Assembly (NCBI RefSeq): GCF_900095305.1
Contig: NZ_FMDO01000030.1
Span: forward strand, 62,001-126,000
DNA: 64,000 nucleotides
Reading direction: 5' to 3'
Origin: Proteiniborus sp. DW1
Lineage (GTDB): Bacteria; Bacillota; Clostridia; Tissierellales; Proteiniboraceae
The notes under the pieces are model-generated. The model saw only the letters and a program-made list of their open reading frames with translations, had not been told where the DNA came from and did not search any database. Position numbers and translations under genes: made by a program. Positions 52,450-62,254 of this stretch are shown piece after piece (position 1 is the stretch's first letter; every line of letters starts with the position of its first letter).

Positions 52450-53838
52450 ATGAATGGACTTCTATTAATTGATTTTGGCAGCACTTATACAAAACTTACT
52501 GCTGTTGATATGGATAATGAAGAAATTATATGTAATAGTAAGGCTTTAACAACAGTGGAAAGCGATATCATGATCGGATTTGAGAATGCTTTAAAGATTT
52601 TAAAGGAAAAATGTAAGGATAGAGATATTGAATTCAAAGAAATGCTTGCATGTAGTAGTGCAGCTGGTGGGTTAAAGATGGTGGCAATAGGTTTAGTACC
52701 AGATCTTACAGCTGAGGCTGCTAAAAGAGCTGCTTTAGGTGCAGGTTCTAGGATTTTGGGGGTTTATAGTCATCAGCTTACTTTAAGGGAAATTAGGGAA
52801 ATAATTCAAAAAAAACCAGATATTATTCTACTTGCAGGAGGAACGGATGGGGGAGAAAAGGACTGTATAATACACAATGCAAAGATGCTTGCTATGAATA
52901 TAAAGGATGTTCCTGTAGTAGTGGCAGGCAACAAAAATGCAAGTGATGAGATTGAAAAAATATTTGAAAGTCAAAACGTATACTATCGAATAGTAGAAAA
53001 TGTTATGCCAAAGATTAATGTAATAAATGTTGAACCAGCTAGAGAAGCCATAAGAGAAATATTCATGGAGAAAATTGTTGAAGCAAAAGGAATGGGGAAT
53101 GCGGAAAAACTTATAAATGGTATTTTAATGCCAACTCCTGCAGCAGTGTTAAATGCAGCTAAAGTCCTAGCTGATGGAACAAGTGAGGAGGAAGGTATAG
53201 GCGATCTAGTTGTAGTAGATATTGGAGGAGCTACAACAGATATACACTCCATAGCTGAAGGTGAACCGACTAAAGCAGGAATCATGTTAACAGGCTTACA
53301 GGAACCTTATGAGAAAAGAACTGTAGAGGGAGATCTAGGTATGAGAGTAAGTGCAGAATCTCTATCCCAATCAGTTCCGGCAAGAAAAATCAAGAAATTT
53401 GCCCCTAACTTAAAATATGATGTTGCAGAGAGATGCCATTATCTAGCTCAAAATGTTAGCGAAGTACCTCATAACTATGAAGAGCAAGAATTTGATGAGG
53501 CTATAAGTATGGCCGCAGCAGAAGTAGCCATGGAAAGGCATGTGGGAATAATAGAAGAAGTTTATACTCCAATGGGTAGAATCTATACACAAAGAGGAAA
53601 AGACTTAACAAATGTTAAGTACTTAATAGGTACAGGTGGAATACTTGTTTTTAGTGAAAATCCAGAGAAAATTTTAAGGGCTAGTTTATTTAATGAAGAA
53701 AATCCTAATTACTTAAAACCAATAGACCCTAAAATATTAGTTGATAAAAACTATATTTTTTCTTCTATGGGTTTAATGGCAGTTAAGTATCCAGATAAAG
53801 CAATCAGAATATTAAAGAAAAATCTTACTAACCTATAA
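52450..53838 (+). CDS. glmL: Glutamate mutase reactivation protein GlmL/MutL
   Basis: 462 residues of the ASKHA (actin/hsp70) fold. [16 protein letters not shown] (about residues 4-19) is the phosphate-1 loop and [17 protein letters not shown] (about 255-271) the phosphate-2 loop. It probably hydrolyses ATP to exchange damaged cobalamin in glutamate mutase, as known for diol-dehydratase-type reactivators; biochemical proof for GlmL is thinner. It lies between the two mutase genes, the standard order glmS-glmL-glmE. Not the mismatch-repair MutL. Confidence 0.94.
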   Translation: MNGLLLIDFGSTYTKLTAVDMDNEEIICNSKALTTVESDIMIGFENALKILKEKCKDRDIEFKEMLACSSAAGGLKMVAIGLVPDLTAEAAKRAALGAGSRILGVYSHQLTLREIREIIQKKPDIILLAGGTDGGEKDCIIHNAKMLAMNIKDVPVVVAGNKNASDEIEKIFESQNVYYRIVENVMPKINVINVEPAREAIREIFMEKIVEAKGMGNAEKLINGILMPTPAAVLNAAKVLADGTSEEEGIGDLVVVDIGGATTDIHSIAEGEPTKAGIMLTGLQEPYEKRTVEGDLGMRVSAESLSQSVPARKIKKFAPNLKYDVAERCHYLAQNVSEVPHNYEEQEFDEAISMAAAEVAMERHVGIIEEVYTPMGRIYTQRGKDLTNVKYLIGTGGILVFSENPEKILRASLFNEENPNYLKPIDPKILVDKNYIFSSMGLMAVKYPDKAIRILKKNLTNL

Positions 53839-53851
53839 TAGGAGGGCAAAA

Positions 53852-55303
53852 ATGGAGCTTAAGAATAAAAAATGGAGTGAAGCTGAGTTTCATAAAGTTA
53901 GAGAAGAGGTATTAAATCAGTGGCCTACGGGAAGTGATGTGAATTTACAAGAGGCTGTTGACTATTTAAAGAGTATTCCTGAACACAAAAACTTTTCTGC
54001 TAAGCTTAGAAGGGCAAAGAATGAAGGAGTAACTCTTGCACAGCCAAGAGCAGGTGTTGCATTAGTAGATGAGCATATTAAACTTTTACAATACCTTCAA
54101 AATGAAGGTGGAGCGGACTTATTGCCAAGTACAATTGATAGTTATACAAGGCAAAATAGATACAACGAGTGTCAGGTCGGTATAGATGAAAGTATTAAAA
54201 CAAAGCGTTCTATGCTAAATGGATTTCCAGCAGTAAATCATGGAGTAGCGAATTGTAGAAGAGTATTAGAAGCAGTAGATACTCCTGTGCAGGCTAGGCA
54301 TGGTACACCAGATTCAAGACTATTAGCAGAGATAATACATGCCGGTGGATGGACATCTAATGAAGGTGGCGGGATATCTTATAACATTCCTTATGCTAAG
54401 AGTGTAAGTGTTGAAAAATCAATACTTGATTGGCAATATTGTGATAGGCTTGCAGGATTATATGAAGAAATGGGAATTGAAATCAACAGAGAGCCTTTTG
54501 GGCCTCTAACAGGAACCTTAGTTCCCCCTAGTATGTCAAATGCAGTGGCTATTATTGAGGGACTACTTGCTGCAGAACAAGGGGTAAAAAACCTAACTTT
54601 GGGATATGGGCAATGTGGAAACCTAGTACAGGATGTAGCGGCAATAAGAGGACTTATAGAGTTATCAGAAGAGTATTTTAGAACCTATGGATATGATGTG
54701 GAATTGACTACAGTATTTCACCAATGGATGGGTGGTTTCCCAGCTGACGAAGCAAAGGCTTTTGGTGTTATTTCTTGGGGAGCAGCTACTGCAGCTTTAG
54801 CTGGTGCAACAAAGGTTATTGTCAAGACTCCTCATGAAGCTGTAGGTATTCCAACTATGGAAGCTAATGCACAAGGTATTAAAGCAACAAAGCAAACTTT
54901 AAATCTTCTAAGAGGTCAGAGACTTCAAATGTCAAAGGAACTTGAATGGGAAATTGAATTAATAAAAGCTGAAACAAAATGTATACTAGATAAAGTTCTT
55001 GAGCTAGGAAAGGGAGATTTAGCTGTAGGTACTGTAAGAGCCTTTGAAGCGGGAGTTCTAGATATTCCATTTGCGCCAAGCATATATAATGCTGGCAAAA
55101 TGCTTCCAGCAAGAGATAATAATGGTGCAATTAGATACTTAGAGTTTGGTAATGTTCCTATGAATAAGGAAATAAAGGATATCAATAAGAAGTTACTAGA
55201 AGAAAGAGCTAAGTTTGAAGGAAGAGAAGTTAGCTTTCAAATGGTTATTGATGATATATATGCAGTAGGTAAAGGTACACTTGTAGGAAGACCAGAAAAA
55301 TAA
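53852..55303 (+). CDS. glmE: Glutamate mutase, epsilon (E) subunit
   Basis: Catalytic TIM-barrel subunit, 483 residues, the family's exact length. It carries the substrate glutamate and, together with GlmS, encloses adenosylcobalamin. Diagnostic parts are [24 protein letters not shown] (about residues 48-72, in blocks), [13 protein letters not shown] near 149-162 and [21 protein letters not shown]. The arginines of the 'arginine claw' that bind glutamate lie in these blocks. GGAGGG precedes the ATG. 13 bases follow glmL. Confidence 0.96.
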   Translation: MELKNKKWSEAEFHKVREEVLNQWPTGSDVNLQEAVDYLKSIPEHKNFSAKLRRAKNEGVTLAQPRAGVALVDEHIKLLQYLQNEGGADLLPSTIDSYTRQNRYNECQVGIDESIKTKRSMLNGFPAVNHGVANCRRVLEAVDTPVQARHGTPDSRLLAEIIHAGGWTSNEGGGISYNIPYAKSVSVEKSILDWQYCDRLAGLYEEMGIEINREPFGPLTGTLVPPSMSNAVAIIEGLLAAEQGVKNLTLGYGQCGNLVQDVAAIRGLIELSEEYFRTYGYDVELTTVFHQWMGGFPADEAKAFGVISWGAATAALAGATKVIVKTPHEAVGIPTMEANAQGIKATKQTLNLLRGQRLQMSKELEWEIELIKAETKCILDKVLELGKGDLAVGTVRAFEAGVLDIPFAPSIYNAGKMLPARDNNGAIRYLEFGNVPMNKEIKDINKKLLEERAKFEGREVSFQMVIDDIYAVGKGTLVGRPEK

Positions 55304-55326
55304 AAATATATTGGAGGCGCATTGAC

Positions 55327-56574
55327 GTGAAAATTATTGACATTGTATGTTCTGCAGGAAGAACAGGGTTTTATTTTGATGACCAAAGAGCAATAAAAAG
55401 AGGTGCAGAGTCTGATGGGTTTACATATGTGGGCGAGCCTGTAACAGAAGGCTTTACAAAAATTAGACAGGCTGGTGAGTCTATATCAGTAATGATTATT
55501 TTAGAGGATGGACAGGTAGCCTATGGAGATTGTGCAGCAGTTCAATACTCAGGAGCTGGTGGAAGAGATCCATTATTCCTTGCTGATGAGTTTATTCCGA
55601 TTATAGAAAACCACATTGCTCCAAAGCTAATTGGGAGAGAGGTAATAGGCTTTAGGGAGCTTGCCGAGGAAGTTGATCATATGACTGTAGAGGGAAAAAG
55701 ACTTCATACAGCAATAAGATATGGTGTTACACAGGCTATACTAGATGCTGCTGCTAAAGTTAAGAAGGTCACTATGGCAGAAGTAATTAAAGAGGAATAC
55801 AACACTAATGTCGAATTAAAAAGAATTCCTATATTTACTCAGTCAGGTGACGATAGATATAATAATGTTGACAAAATGATTATTAAGGGTGCTGATGTCC
55901 TACCTCATGCATTATTCAACAATGTTGAAAAAAAACTAGGAAGAAATGGAGAAAAGCTTAAAGAATATGTTGCTTGGCTAAAGAATAGAATAGAAACTTT
56001 AAGAGCTAGAGAAGAGGACACATTTGTGATTCATATAGATGTATATGGTACTATAGGTATAGCATTTGATAATGACACAGAAAAAATGGCAAACTATCTT
56101 GGAGAACTAGAGAAGATAGCATCACCTTTTAAGCTTAGAATAGAAGGACCAATGGATGTTGAGAATAGGGAAGGGCAAGTGAAAGCTCTTAAAGAACTAA
56201 GACTAGCATTAAAAGAAAAGGGAATAAATGTTGAGTTAGTTGCAGATGAATGGTGTAATACCTTTGAGGATATTAAACTATTTGTTGACGAAGGTGCAGC
56301 AGATATGGTCCAAATAAAAACACCGGACCTTGGAGGTATAAATAATACTGCTGAGGCAATTCTATACTGTAAAGAAAATGGGATAGGTGCTTACTGTGGT
56401 GGAACATGTAATGAAACTGATAGATCTGCTCAAGTATGCGTTAATGTAGCTATTGCTTGTGGGGCTGATCAATGCTTGGCAAAACCTGGAATGGGTGTTG
56501 ATGAAGGATTTATGATTGTACATAACGAAATGAATAGGGTACTTGCATTAGCTAATAGAAAGAATAGGGCTTAA
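55327..56574 (+). CDS. mal: Methylaspartate ammonia-lyase
   Basis: Removes ammonia from 3-methylaspartate giving mesaconate. 415 residues of the enolase superfamily with Mg2+ site and general base Lys in MVQIKTPDLGGINNT (about residues 328-342, Lys near 332). The N-terminal capping part (VCSAGRTGFYFDDQRAIKRGA) is characteristic. GTG start eight bases after GGAGGC. It follows glmE directly, so the second step of the pathway is encoded next to the first. Confidence 0.96.
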   Translation: MKIIDIVCSAGRTGFYFDDQRAIKRGAESDGFTYVGEPVTEGFTKIRQAGESISVMIILEDGQVAYGDCAAVQYSGAGGRDPLFLADEFIPIIENHIAPKLIGREVIGFRELAEEVDHMTVEGKRLHTAIRYGVTQAILDAAAKVKKVTMAEVIKEEYNTNVELKRIPIFTQSGDDRYNNVDKMIIKGADVLPHALFNNVEKKLGRNGEKLKEYVAWLKNRIETLRAREEDTFVIHIDVYGTIGIAFDNDTEKMANYLGELEKIASPFKLRIEGPMDVENREGQVKALKELRLALKEKGINVELVADEWCNTFEDIKLFVDEGAADMVQIKTPDLGGINNTAEAILYCKENGIGAYCGGTCNETDRSAQVCVNVAIACGADQCLAKPGMGVDEGFMIVHNEMNRVLALANRKNRA

Positions 56575-56612
56575 TTAAAATAGCATTGTACTATAAGAGG
56601 TAGGTGATACCT

Positions 56613-56876
56613 ATGAATATAAAAACTCCTGCAAAGGCAGGGACTATGGAGTCTAATGATATATATATAATGGTTAGTCCTAATGATGGAGGCGGAATTA
56701 TTATAGATCTGGAAAGCATAGTTATGAAGCAGTTTGGAAGGCAAATAGAGGAAGTTATATTAGAGACCCTGAATAAATTGAATGTGAAAGATGTCCACCT
56801 TGTTGCTAGAGATAGAGGAGCGTTGGATTATACTATAAAAGCAAGAGTGGAAACAGCAATTAAAAGGGCAATATAA
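56613..56876 (+). CDS. citD: Citrate/citramalate lyase acyl carrier protein (gamma subunit)
   Basis: 87-residue carrier that holds the acetyl group on 2'-(5''-phosphoribosyl)-3'-dephospho-CoA. The prosthetic-group serine is Ser14 in AGTMESND. A GTG at 56604 opens the longer frame, but GAGGTAGGTG lies before the ATG at 56613, matching the family start. Context (glutamate mutase and methylaspartase upstream) identifies the lyase as citramalate lyase rather than citrate lyase. Confidence 0.93.
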   Translation: MNIKTPAKAGTMESNDIYIMVSPNDGGGIIIDLESIVMKQFGRQIEEVILETLNKLNVKDVHLVARDRGALDYTIKARVETAIKRAI

Positions 56877-56887
56877 GGGGTGATTTT

Positions 56888-57760
56888 GTGGATAGACCTA
56901 GAAGAACCATGCTTTTTATTCCTGGTAACAATCCTAATATGTTGCAAAATGCAGGAATTCTTGGAGCAGATAGTGTAATATTAGACCTTGAAGATGCAGT
57001 GAGTATTACAGAGAAAGATGCAGCAAGAATACTTGTTAAAAACGCCATAGAAGCTCTAGACTTTTGTGGCACAGAAATAGTTGTAAGGATTAATCCCCTT
57101 TCATCTGCCTTTGGTGTTACAGATATTGAAGAAATAGCTTTGGTAAAGCCTGATGCAATTATGGTGACTAAGGCAACAGAAGAAGATGTTAGAACTGCTT
57201 GTGAATTACTTACAGAAATTGAGCGAAGAGAAGGTTTTCAGCCAAAGAGTATAAAGTTATTTCCCTTAATAGAAACAGCATATGGACTTGAAAATGTATA
57301 TAATATCATTAAATCATCTGATAGAGTAGTTGGTGTTTTATTAGGGGCAGAGGATTTGACTGCAGATTTAGAGATAAAAAGAACTGCGGAAGGAAAAGAA
57401 ATCTTTTATGCTAGATGCAAAATTGCTGCCACATGTAAGGCGTGTAAAATAGATGCAATAGATACTCCTTTTGCAGACATGAATGACTTTGAAGGCTTTG
57501 TAAGAGATATTCAGACTGCAAAATCTCTTGGTATGACTGGAAAAGCTGCCATTAATCCAAGGCAAATAGATACAATCCATGAAATCTTTGCTCCTTCAGA
57601 AGAGGAAATAAGCTATGCCAAGGATGTAATTAAAGCAATGGAAGAAGCTCAAAGTCAAGGGAAGGGCGTTTTTTCACTAAATGGTAAGATGGTTGATGCA
57701 CCTATTATTACAAGGGCACAGAATGTACTGAAAAAAGCAAAACTAGCAGGATTGCTATAA
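56888..57760 (+). CDS. citE: Citramalyl-/citryl-CoA-type lyase beta subunit
   Basis: 290 residues of the HpcH/CitE TIM-barrel family. RTMLFIPGNNPNMLQNA (about residues 6-22), DSVILDLEDAV (about 28-38, with the Mg2+ site residues) and KLFPLIETAYGLEN (about 123-136) are typical. It cleaves the citramalyl thioester to pyruvate and acetyl-carrier. GTG start after GGGGTG. The gene lies 11 bases after citD and 13 before citF. Confidence 0.93.
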   Translation: MDRPRRTMLFIPGNNPNMLQNAGILGADSVILDLEDAVSITEKDAARILVKNAIEALDFCGTEIVVRINPLSSAFGVTDIEEIALVKPDAIMVTKATEEDVRTACELLTEIERREGFQPKSIKLFPLIETAYGLENVYNIIKSSDRVVGVLLGAEDLTADLEIKRTAEGKEIFYARCKIAATCKACKIDAIDTPFADMNDFEGFVRDIQTAKSLGMTGKAAINPRQIDTIHEIFAPSEEEISYAKDVIKAMEEAQSQGKGVFSLNGKMVDAPIITRAQNVLKKAKLAGLL

Positions 57761-57773
57761 AGGGGGAGATACT

Positions 57774-59315
57774 ATGAAGAATACTCTTGGAAGAGAAATC
57801 CCTGAACATATACAAGGATATGGAGAAGTTAAGCCTTTTAAAGGTGCATTTGAATCCTTGGGCGAGGTAAGGAAAAAATCTGTAAAGATACATAGTGCCA
57901 TGCCAAGTCAAGCCAAAGTATTGGGTTCTATTAAAGAGGCTTTGGATAAATGTAATATAAAAGATGGTATGGTTGTTTCCTTTCATCATCATTTGAGAAA
58001 TGGCGACTATGTGCTTAATATGGTTCTTAAGGAAATAGCAATGATGGGTATAAAGGATATAAAAATAGCTGCTAGTTCTATTTTTCCAATACATGAACCA
58101 CTTGTCCATTATATAAAGACTGGAGTAGTTACTGGAATATATGCAAACTATATTTCAGGACCAGTAGCAGAAGCAATTTCAAGAGGAGAACTACAGAAGC
58201 CTGCTATAATGCATACCCATGGAGGAAGAGCAAGGGCTATTGAGTCAGGAGACCTTGCAATAGATATAGCTTTTATAGCTGCTCCAACATGTGATACTTA
58301 CGGTAATATAAATGGAGTAGATGGAAAGTCAGCCTGTGGAGCTCTAGGTTACGCAGTGCCAGATGCTCTTTATGCTGAAAAAACTGTGGTTATAACAGAT
58401 AACCTAGTGCCATATCCGGCATGTCCTATTGAAATTAGTCAAGAGTATATAGATTATATTGTTCAAGTTGAAAGCATAGGAGATGCAAAAGGAATTGTAT
58501 CAGGCACTACTAGAATTACTAAAGATCCTGTAGGACTTAAAATAGCCAAAATGACTTCAAAGGTAATCGAAGCATCAGGGCTACTTAAAGACGGATTTTC
58601 ATTCCAAACAGGAGCAGGTGGAACATCTTTAGCAGTAGCTGCTTATGTAAAGGAACTAATGCAGAAAAATAACATTAAAGGAAGCTTTGCAGCAGGAGGA
58701 ATTACAGGATATATTGTAGAGATGTTTGAAGAAGGATTATTTAATGCAATATTTGATGTACAGTGCTTTGATTTACAGGCAGTAGAATCCTATAGAAATA
58801 ATAAAGGACATCAAGGAATGTCTGCATCCATGTATGGAAATCCACATAATAAGGGTGCAGTTGTAAATAATCTAGATGTGATGATTTTAGGGGCAACTGA
58901 AATAGACTTAGATTTTAATGTAAATGTTACTACTGGTTCTAATGGAATGATTATGGGAGGTTCAGGAGGTCATAGCGATACAGCTGCTGGTGCAAAGTTG
59001 GCTATAGTAGTTACTCAGCTTATTAAAGGAAGACTTCCTATAGTAGTAGATAAAGTTACTACGGTAACTACTCCTGGAGAGACTATAGATGTCCTAGTTA
59101 CAGAAAGAGGAATTGCTATTAATCCTTTAAGACAGGATTTAATAGAAAAGCTAGGAAAAACTAATTTACCAATTATGTCTATTGAGGAACTAAAGAAATT
59201 AGCTGAAAATATGACAGGTGTTCCAGAAAAAATACAGTTAGATGATAAAATAGTGGCTGTTGTAGAATATAGAGATGGTACGGTTATAGATGTTGTTAGA
59301 AAAATAAGGGATTGA
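57774..59315 (+). CDS. citF: Citramalate/citrate lyase alpha subunit (CoA-transferase)
   Basis: 513 residues. Transfers citramalate (or citrate) onto the acyl carrier with release of acetate, allowing the turnover of the acetyl-ACP. The family start (NTLGREIPEHIQGYGEVKPFKGAF) and FHHHLRNGDYV, SGPVAEAISRG, THGGRARAIESGDLAIDIAFI are recognisable CitF blocks, as is GSGGHSDTAAGAKLAI. GGGGGAG precedes the ATG. Together with CitD and CitE it forms the (alpha-beta-gamma)6 type complex. Confidence 0.95.
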   Translation: MKNTLGREIPEHIQGYGEVKPFKGAFESLGEVRKKSVKIHSAMPSQAKVLGSIKEALDKCNIKDGMVVSFHHHLRNGDYVLNMVLKEIAMMGIKDIKIAASSIFPIHEPLVHYIKTGVVTGIYANYISGPVAEAISRGELQKPAIMHTHGGRARAIESGDLAIDIAFIAAPTCDTYGNINGVDGKSACGALGYAVPDALYAEKTVVITDNLVPYPACPIEISQEYIDYIVQVESIGDAKGIVSGTTRITKDPVGLKIAKMTSKVIEASGLLKDGFSFQTGAGGTSLAVAAYVKELMQKNNIKGSFAAGGITGYIVEMFEEGLFNAIFDVQCFDLQAVESYRNNKGHQGMSASMYGNPHNKGAVVNNLDVMILGATEIDLDFNVNVTTGSNGMIMGGSGGHSDTAAGAKLAIVVTQLIKGRLPIVVDKVTTVTTPGETIDVLVTERGIAINPLRQDLIEKLGKTNLPIMSIEELKKLAENMTGVPEKIQLDDKIVAVVEYRDGTVIDVVRKIRD

Positions 59316-59319
59316 TGTT

Positions 59320-60357
59320 ATGCAGGATATAAGAATTGAAACCATTGATTTAAATAATAGTGACAGGCTAAAGGTTGAAGGTTTTCTTTCAACCTTTAAT
59401 CTGCTTTTAGATAAAGATGTAGAGCGTACTATTGTAGCAAAATACAGAGATGAAATAATAGGCACATGTTCATATGCTGGAAGAGTACTAAAGTGCTTCG
59501 CAGTAAAAGAAGAATATCGGGAGTTAGGTATTGCTTCCAAACTTATTACTCAAATAACTAATGAACTCTTTGATAAGGGTATTTTTGAAACTTTTATTTT
59601 TACGCAACCAAAGAATATTTCTTTATTTAAGGGACTAAATTATAATGAGGTGCAAAGTGTAGAAGAAGTTGCACTATTGGAAGCTGGAATGTGTAATGTT
59701 GATAGATATATAGAAAAAATGTTTAAAGAAAGTGGCTTAGATAATAAGAAAAAAGCTGCTATAGTAATGAATTGTAATCCTTTTACATTAGGTCATAGAT
59801 ATTTAATAGAGAAAGCATCTAAAGAGAATGAAGAAGTGATTATATTTATTGTTGAAGAAGAGCGTTCACTTTTTCCCTTTGAAATAAGAAAAAAATTAGT
59901 TAAAATAGGTACAAGTGATTTAAAAAATGTCCATGTATTATCTGGTGGTAGCTATATTATTTCATCTAGTACTTTTCCATCATATTTTTTAAGGCAAGAG
60001 GATATTAGATTGAGTGCTTACACTAAACTAGACGCAGAGATATTTGGCAGATATATTAGTCCTGTTTTTAATATAGAAAGACGATATGTAGGGACAGAGC
60101 CATATTGCAATATTACAAGCCAATATAATAAATCACTAACAAATATATTGCCTAAGTATGGTATTGAGGTAGTAGAAGTTAACAGACTAAATATAGACAA
60201 TAAACCAATTAGCGCTTCAGAGGTTAGAAAACTTATCAAGCATGAAGAATTTCAAAAAATTAGAGAATTTGTTCCTGAAACAACCTTTGATTTCTTAATG
60301 TCTAATGAGGCTAAGCCAATTATAGAGAAAGTTAAAAGGAGTGATTCTCCTCATTGA
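59320..60357 (+). CDS. citC: Citrate (citramalate) lyase ligase, acetylating
   Basis: Activates the lyase by acetylating the thiol of the carrier prosthetic group with acetate and ATP. 345 residues: an N-terminal GNAT-like domain (about 1-120, YRELGIASKLITQI) and a C-terminal nucleotidyltransferase domain with MNCNPFTLGHRYLIEKAS (about 149-166; TLGH motif) and ISASEVRKLI. The gene starts 4 bases after citF and its TGA overlaps the TTG of citX. This ligase is post-translational control: lyase is inactive until acetylated. Confidence 0.93.
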   Translation: MQDIRIETIDLNNSDRLKVEGFLSTFNLLLDKDVERTIVAKYRDEIIGTCSYAGRVLKCFAVKEEYRELGIASKLITQITNELFDKGIFETFIFTQPKNISLFKGLNYNEVQSVEEVALLEAGMCNVDRYIEKMFKESGLDNKKKAAIVMNCNPFTLGHRYLIEKASKENEEVIIFIVEEERSLFPFEIRKKLVKIGTSDLKNVHVLSGGSYIISSSTFPSYFLRQEDIRLSAYTKLDAEIFGRYISPVFNIERRYVGTEPYCNITSQYNKSLTNILPKYGIEVVEVNRLNIDNKPISASEVRKLIKHEEFQKIREFVPETTFDFLMSNEAKPIIEKVKRSDSPH

Positions 60358-60842
60358 TTGATAGAATTTTAAGAGATAGAGAGCAAAGATATTATGAAAT
60401 ACTATCTTTAATAACTGAATACAATATGCCTGTTATATGCGGAAAGATTAACTATCCTGGTAATGATAAAAATACTATAGAGGCTAAAAAGGCTTTTCAA
60501 ATTCTTAAGCAAATATTGATAGAGAAATTCTCTAACAATATTGTTTATTCCAAAACTCTATCTGGAGATGATGGAAGTAGTATACTTATAGTAGCAGATA
60601 TGGAGTCTTTAGAATCTAAAAAAATAGCAATTACTTTAGAATTAACACATCCATTGGGAAGAATATTTGATATAGATGTATACTTTGGGGATGGAGAATC
60701 TATAGGCAGAGAAAATCTAGGAATGGAACCTAGGAAATGTGTATTATGTGGTGAGAATGCTAGAGTATGTATGAGAGCAGGTAGACATAGTCTTCAGGAG
60801 GTAGTGGATAAAGTAAATAAGATGATTCGTGGTTGCATGTAA
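60354..60842 (+). CDS. citX: Holo-ACP synthase CitX (prosthetic-group transferase)
   Basis: 162 residues. Transfers the phosphoribosyl-dephospho-CoA group from its triphosphate precursor to CitD Ser14. Visible family features are an R-E-x-R pattern at the start (LRDREQRY, residues 5-12), the central HPLGRIFDIDVYFGDG (about 100-115) and the C-terminal RKCVLCGENARVCMRAGRH cysteine motif. The start is a TTG that overlaps the citC stop; the ribosome site is AAAGGAG about 12 bases before it, so translation depends on the coupled citC. Confidence 0.9.
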   Translation: MIDRILRDREQRYYEILSLITEYNMPVICGKINYPGNDKNTIEAKKAFQILKQILIEKFSNNIVYSKTLSGDDGSSILIVADMESLESKKIAITLELTHPLGRIFDIDVYFGDGESIGRENLGMEPRKCVLCGENARVCMRAGRHSLQEVVDKVNKMIRGCM

Positions 60843-61043
60843 TTAGTAAAGGTATATTTAAGACTAGCCAAAGTTTAATTTTACAATTAAGATAATTGAA
60901 AAGGACTTATATTTTGTAATAATACATTATTAGTTTAGTATTACATTAACAAATGATTTACCAGTAAATCAACTTTGAATTACAAGAAGTACCAAATGCA
61001 ATATTGACTTTTTTAATTTGAGGATTTTTTGGAGGAGAATAGA

Positions 61044-61910
61044 TTGCCTTTTGATACTAAGTTTTGTGAAGATATTAGTGAAATAGCCATAAACTCCATG
61101 CTATTAGAAGTCTCTGCCACACCAAAGCCTGGTCTTGTAGATAGAAATAATTCAGGTGCTCATAAGGATATGGACTTTTATACATTCATGAAAAGCAGTG
61201 CATCTCAAGTACACACTTTTTATAAATGCGCATTAGAGGGTTTAAAATTTGAAGGTAAGGATAAAAGAGAATTGTTAAAGCTTATTCGACCTATAGGAAT
61301 AGAAGGCGAAAATAAAATGTTCAAAGCTACCAATGGTGTAAATACCCATAAAGGATTAATATTTTCTTTAGGAGTTATTGCAGCTGCAACAGGACTTCAG
61401 TACAGGGAAACACAAAAAAATATGAAGGTAGAAGATATTTGTCATAAAGTTACCGAAATAGCAGAAGGCATAGTATCTAGAGAGCTAGGAAATTTAAAAA
61501 ATAAAGAGGCTTTAACCTATGGTGAGAAGTTATTTAAAAATCACGGAATCAAAGGTATAAGAGGTGAAGTAGAATCTGGATTTCCTACTGTGAGAGATTA
61601 TTCCTTACCTTTACTCAAGGAGCTTATGGAAGGTAAGGAAAGCATTAATGACAACCTAGTTCAAGTGTTACTTCACCTTATGACTGTTGTAGAGGATGTG
61701 AATATATTAGGAAGACATGGAATAGAACAGTTAGAATATACTAAAATGGCAGCAAAAGAGGCTTTAGTCTTAGGAGGCATATTTACAGAAAAGGGAAGAG
61801 AAAAAATTCTAAAATTAGATGAAGAATTTATCAAAAAAAACATTAGTCCAGGAGGGGCAGCAGATTTGTTAGCAGTGACTCTAATGCTTTATTTTTTAGA
61901 AAATCTATAA
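61044..61910 (+). CDS. citG: Triphosphoribosyl-dephospho-CoA synthase
   Basis: Makes the precursor of the lyase prosthetic group from ATP and dephospho-CoA. 288 residues, with EVSATPKPGLVDRNNSGAHKDMD (about residues 18-40), the NTHKGLIFSLG block (about 100-110) and GGAADLLAVTLML near the end, all typical of CitG/MdcB. A TTG at 61029 opens the longer frame but lies against GGAGGAG, so the TTG at 61044, six bases after it, is used. A 200-base spacer separates it from citX, so it may have its own promoter. Confidence 0.92.
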   Translation: MPFDTKFCEDISEIAINSMLLEVSATPKPGLVDRNNSGAHKDMDFYTFMKSSASQVHTFYKCALEGLKFEGKDKRELLKLIRPIGIEGENKMFKATNGVNTHKGLIFSLGVIAAATGLQYRETQKNMKVEDICHKVTEIAEGIVSRELGNLKNKEALTYGEKLFKNHGIKGIRGEVESGFPTVRDYSLPLLKELMEGKESINDNLVQVLLHLMTVVEDVNILGRHGIEQLEYTKMAAKEALVLGGIFTEKGREKILKLDEEFIKKNISPGGAADLLAVTLMLYFLENL

Positions 61911-61993
61911 AAAATCTTACAAAGGACATAATAATTACAAAATCTATTATACTAATGCGATACAAAAAAGAAGAGGAAGAAGGTAATAGAATA

Positions 61994-62236
61994 GTGGATT
62001 TAGTATGTCCTTTTTGCAATGGGATTCAGGAAACGAATAAAATTTGTCCAAAATGTTCTTCTAAAATGGGGGATAATGGACCAATTGTAAATTTTTTAGA
62101 TGATTATAGTCCTTACTTATCTAACGATATAACACAACTTATAGATGGAGTACCACATTATCAATGTATTCATTTATTTAGCTGTGACAACTGCGGATAC
62201 GATGAGAGGGTTATAATAAATAGAGTAAGGATGTAA
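61994..62236 (+). CDS. Small zinc-ribbon protein
   Basis: 80 residues. Three CxxC knuckles are visible (CPFC near residue 5, CPKC near 18, CDNC near 65), enough for one or two zinc sites. No other motif. A longer frame starts with ATG at 61955 but has no ribosome site; GAGGAAGAAGG stands before the GTG at 61994, so I prefer that. The spacing (10 bases) is long, so the start is uncertain. It follows citG by 84 bases and ends in a terminator. Function unknown. Confidence 0.65.
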   Translation: MDLVCPFCNGIQETNKICPKCSSKMGDNGPIVNFLDDYSPYLSNDITQLIDGVPHYQCIHLFSCDNCGYDERVIINRVRM

Positions 62237-62254
62237 CACCCTTACTCTATTTTA
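62219..62254. terminator. Bidirectional terminator
   Basis: AATAGAGTAAGG pairs with CCTTACTCTATT around an 8-10-base loop; it overlaps the ends of the zinc-ribbon and PHP genes. Confidence 0.8.

Noticed and set aside
52012-53838. Mismatch repair MutS/MutL or glucosamine-6-phosphate synthase GlmS
   Set aside because: The names overlap with alternative names of glutamate mutase subunits; the sequences are a B12-binding protein and an ASKHA ATPase.
56613-61910. Citrate fermentation locus
   Set aside because: The cit genes are real, but no citrate carrier or oxaloacetate decarboxylase is present, and they follow glmSLE-mal directly; citramalate lyase is the better reading.
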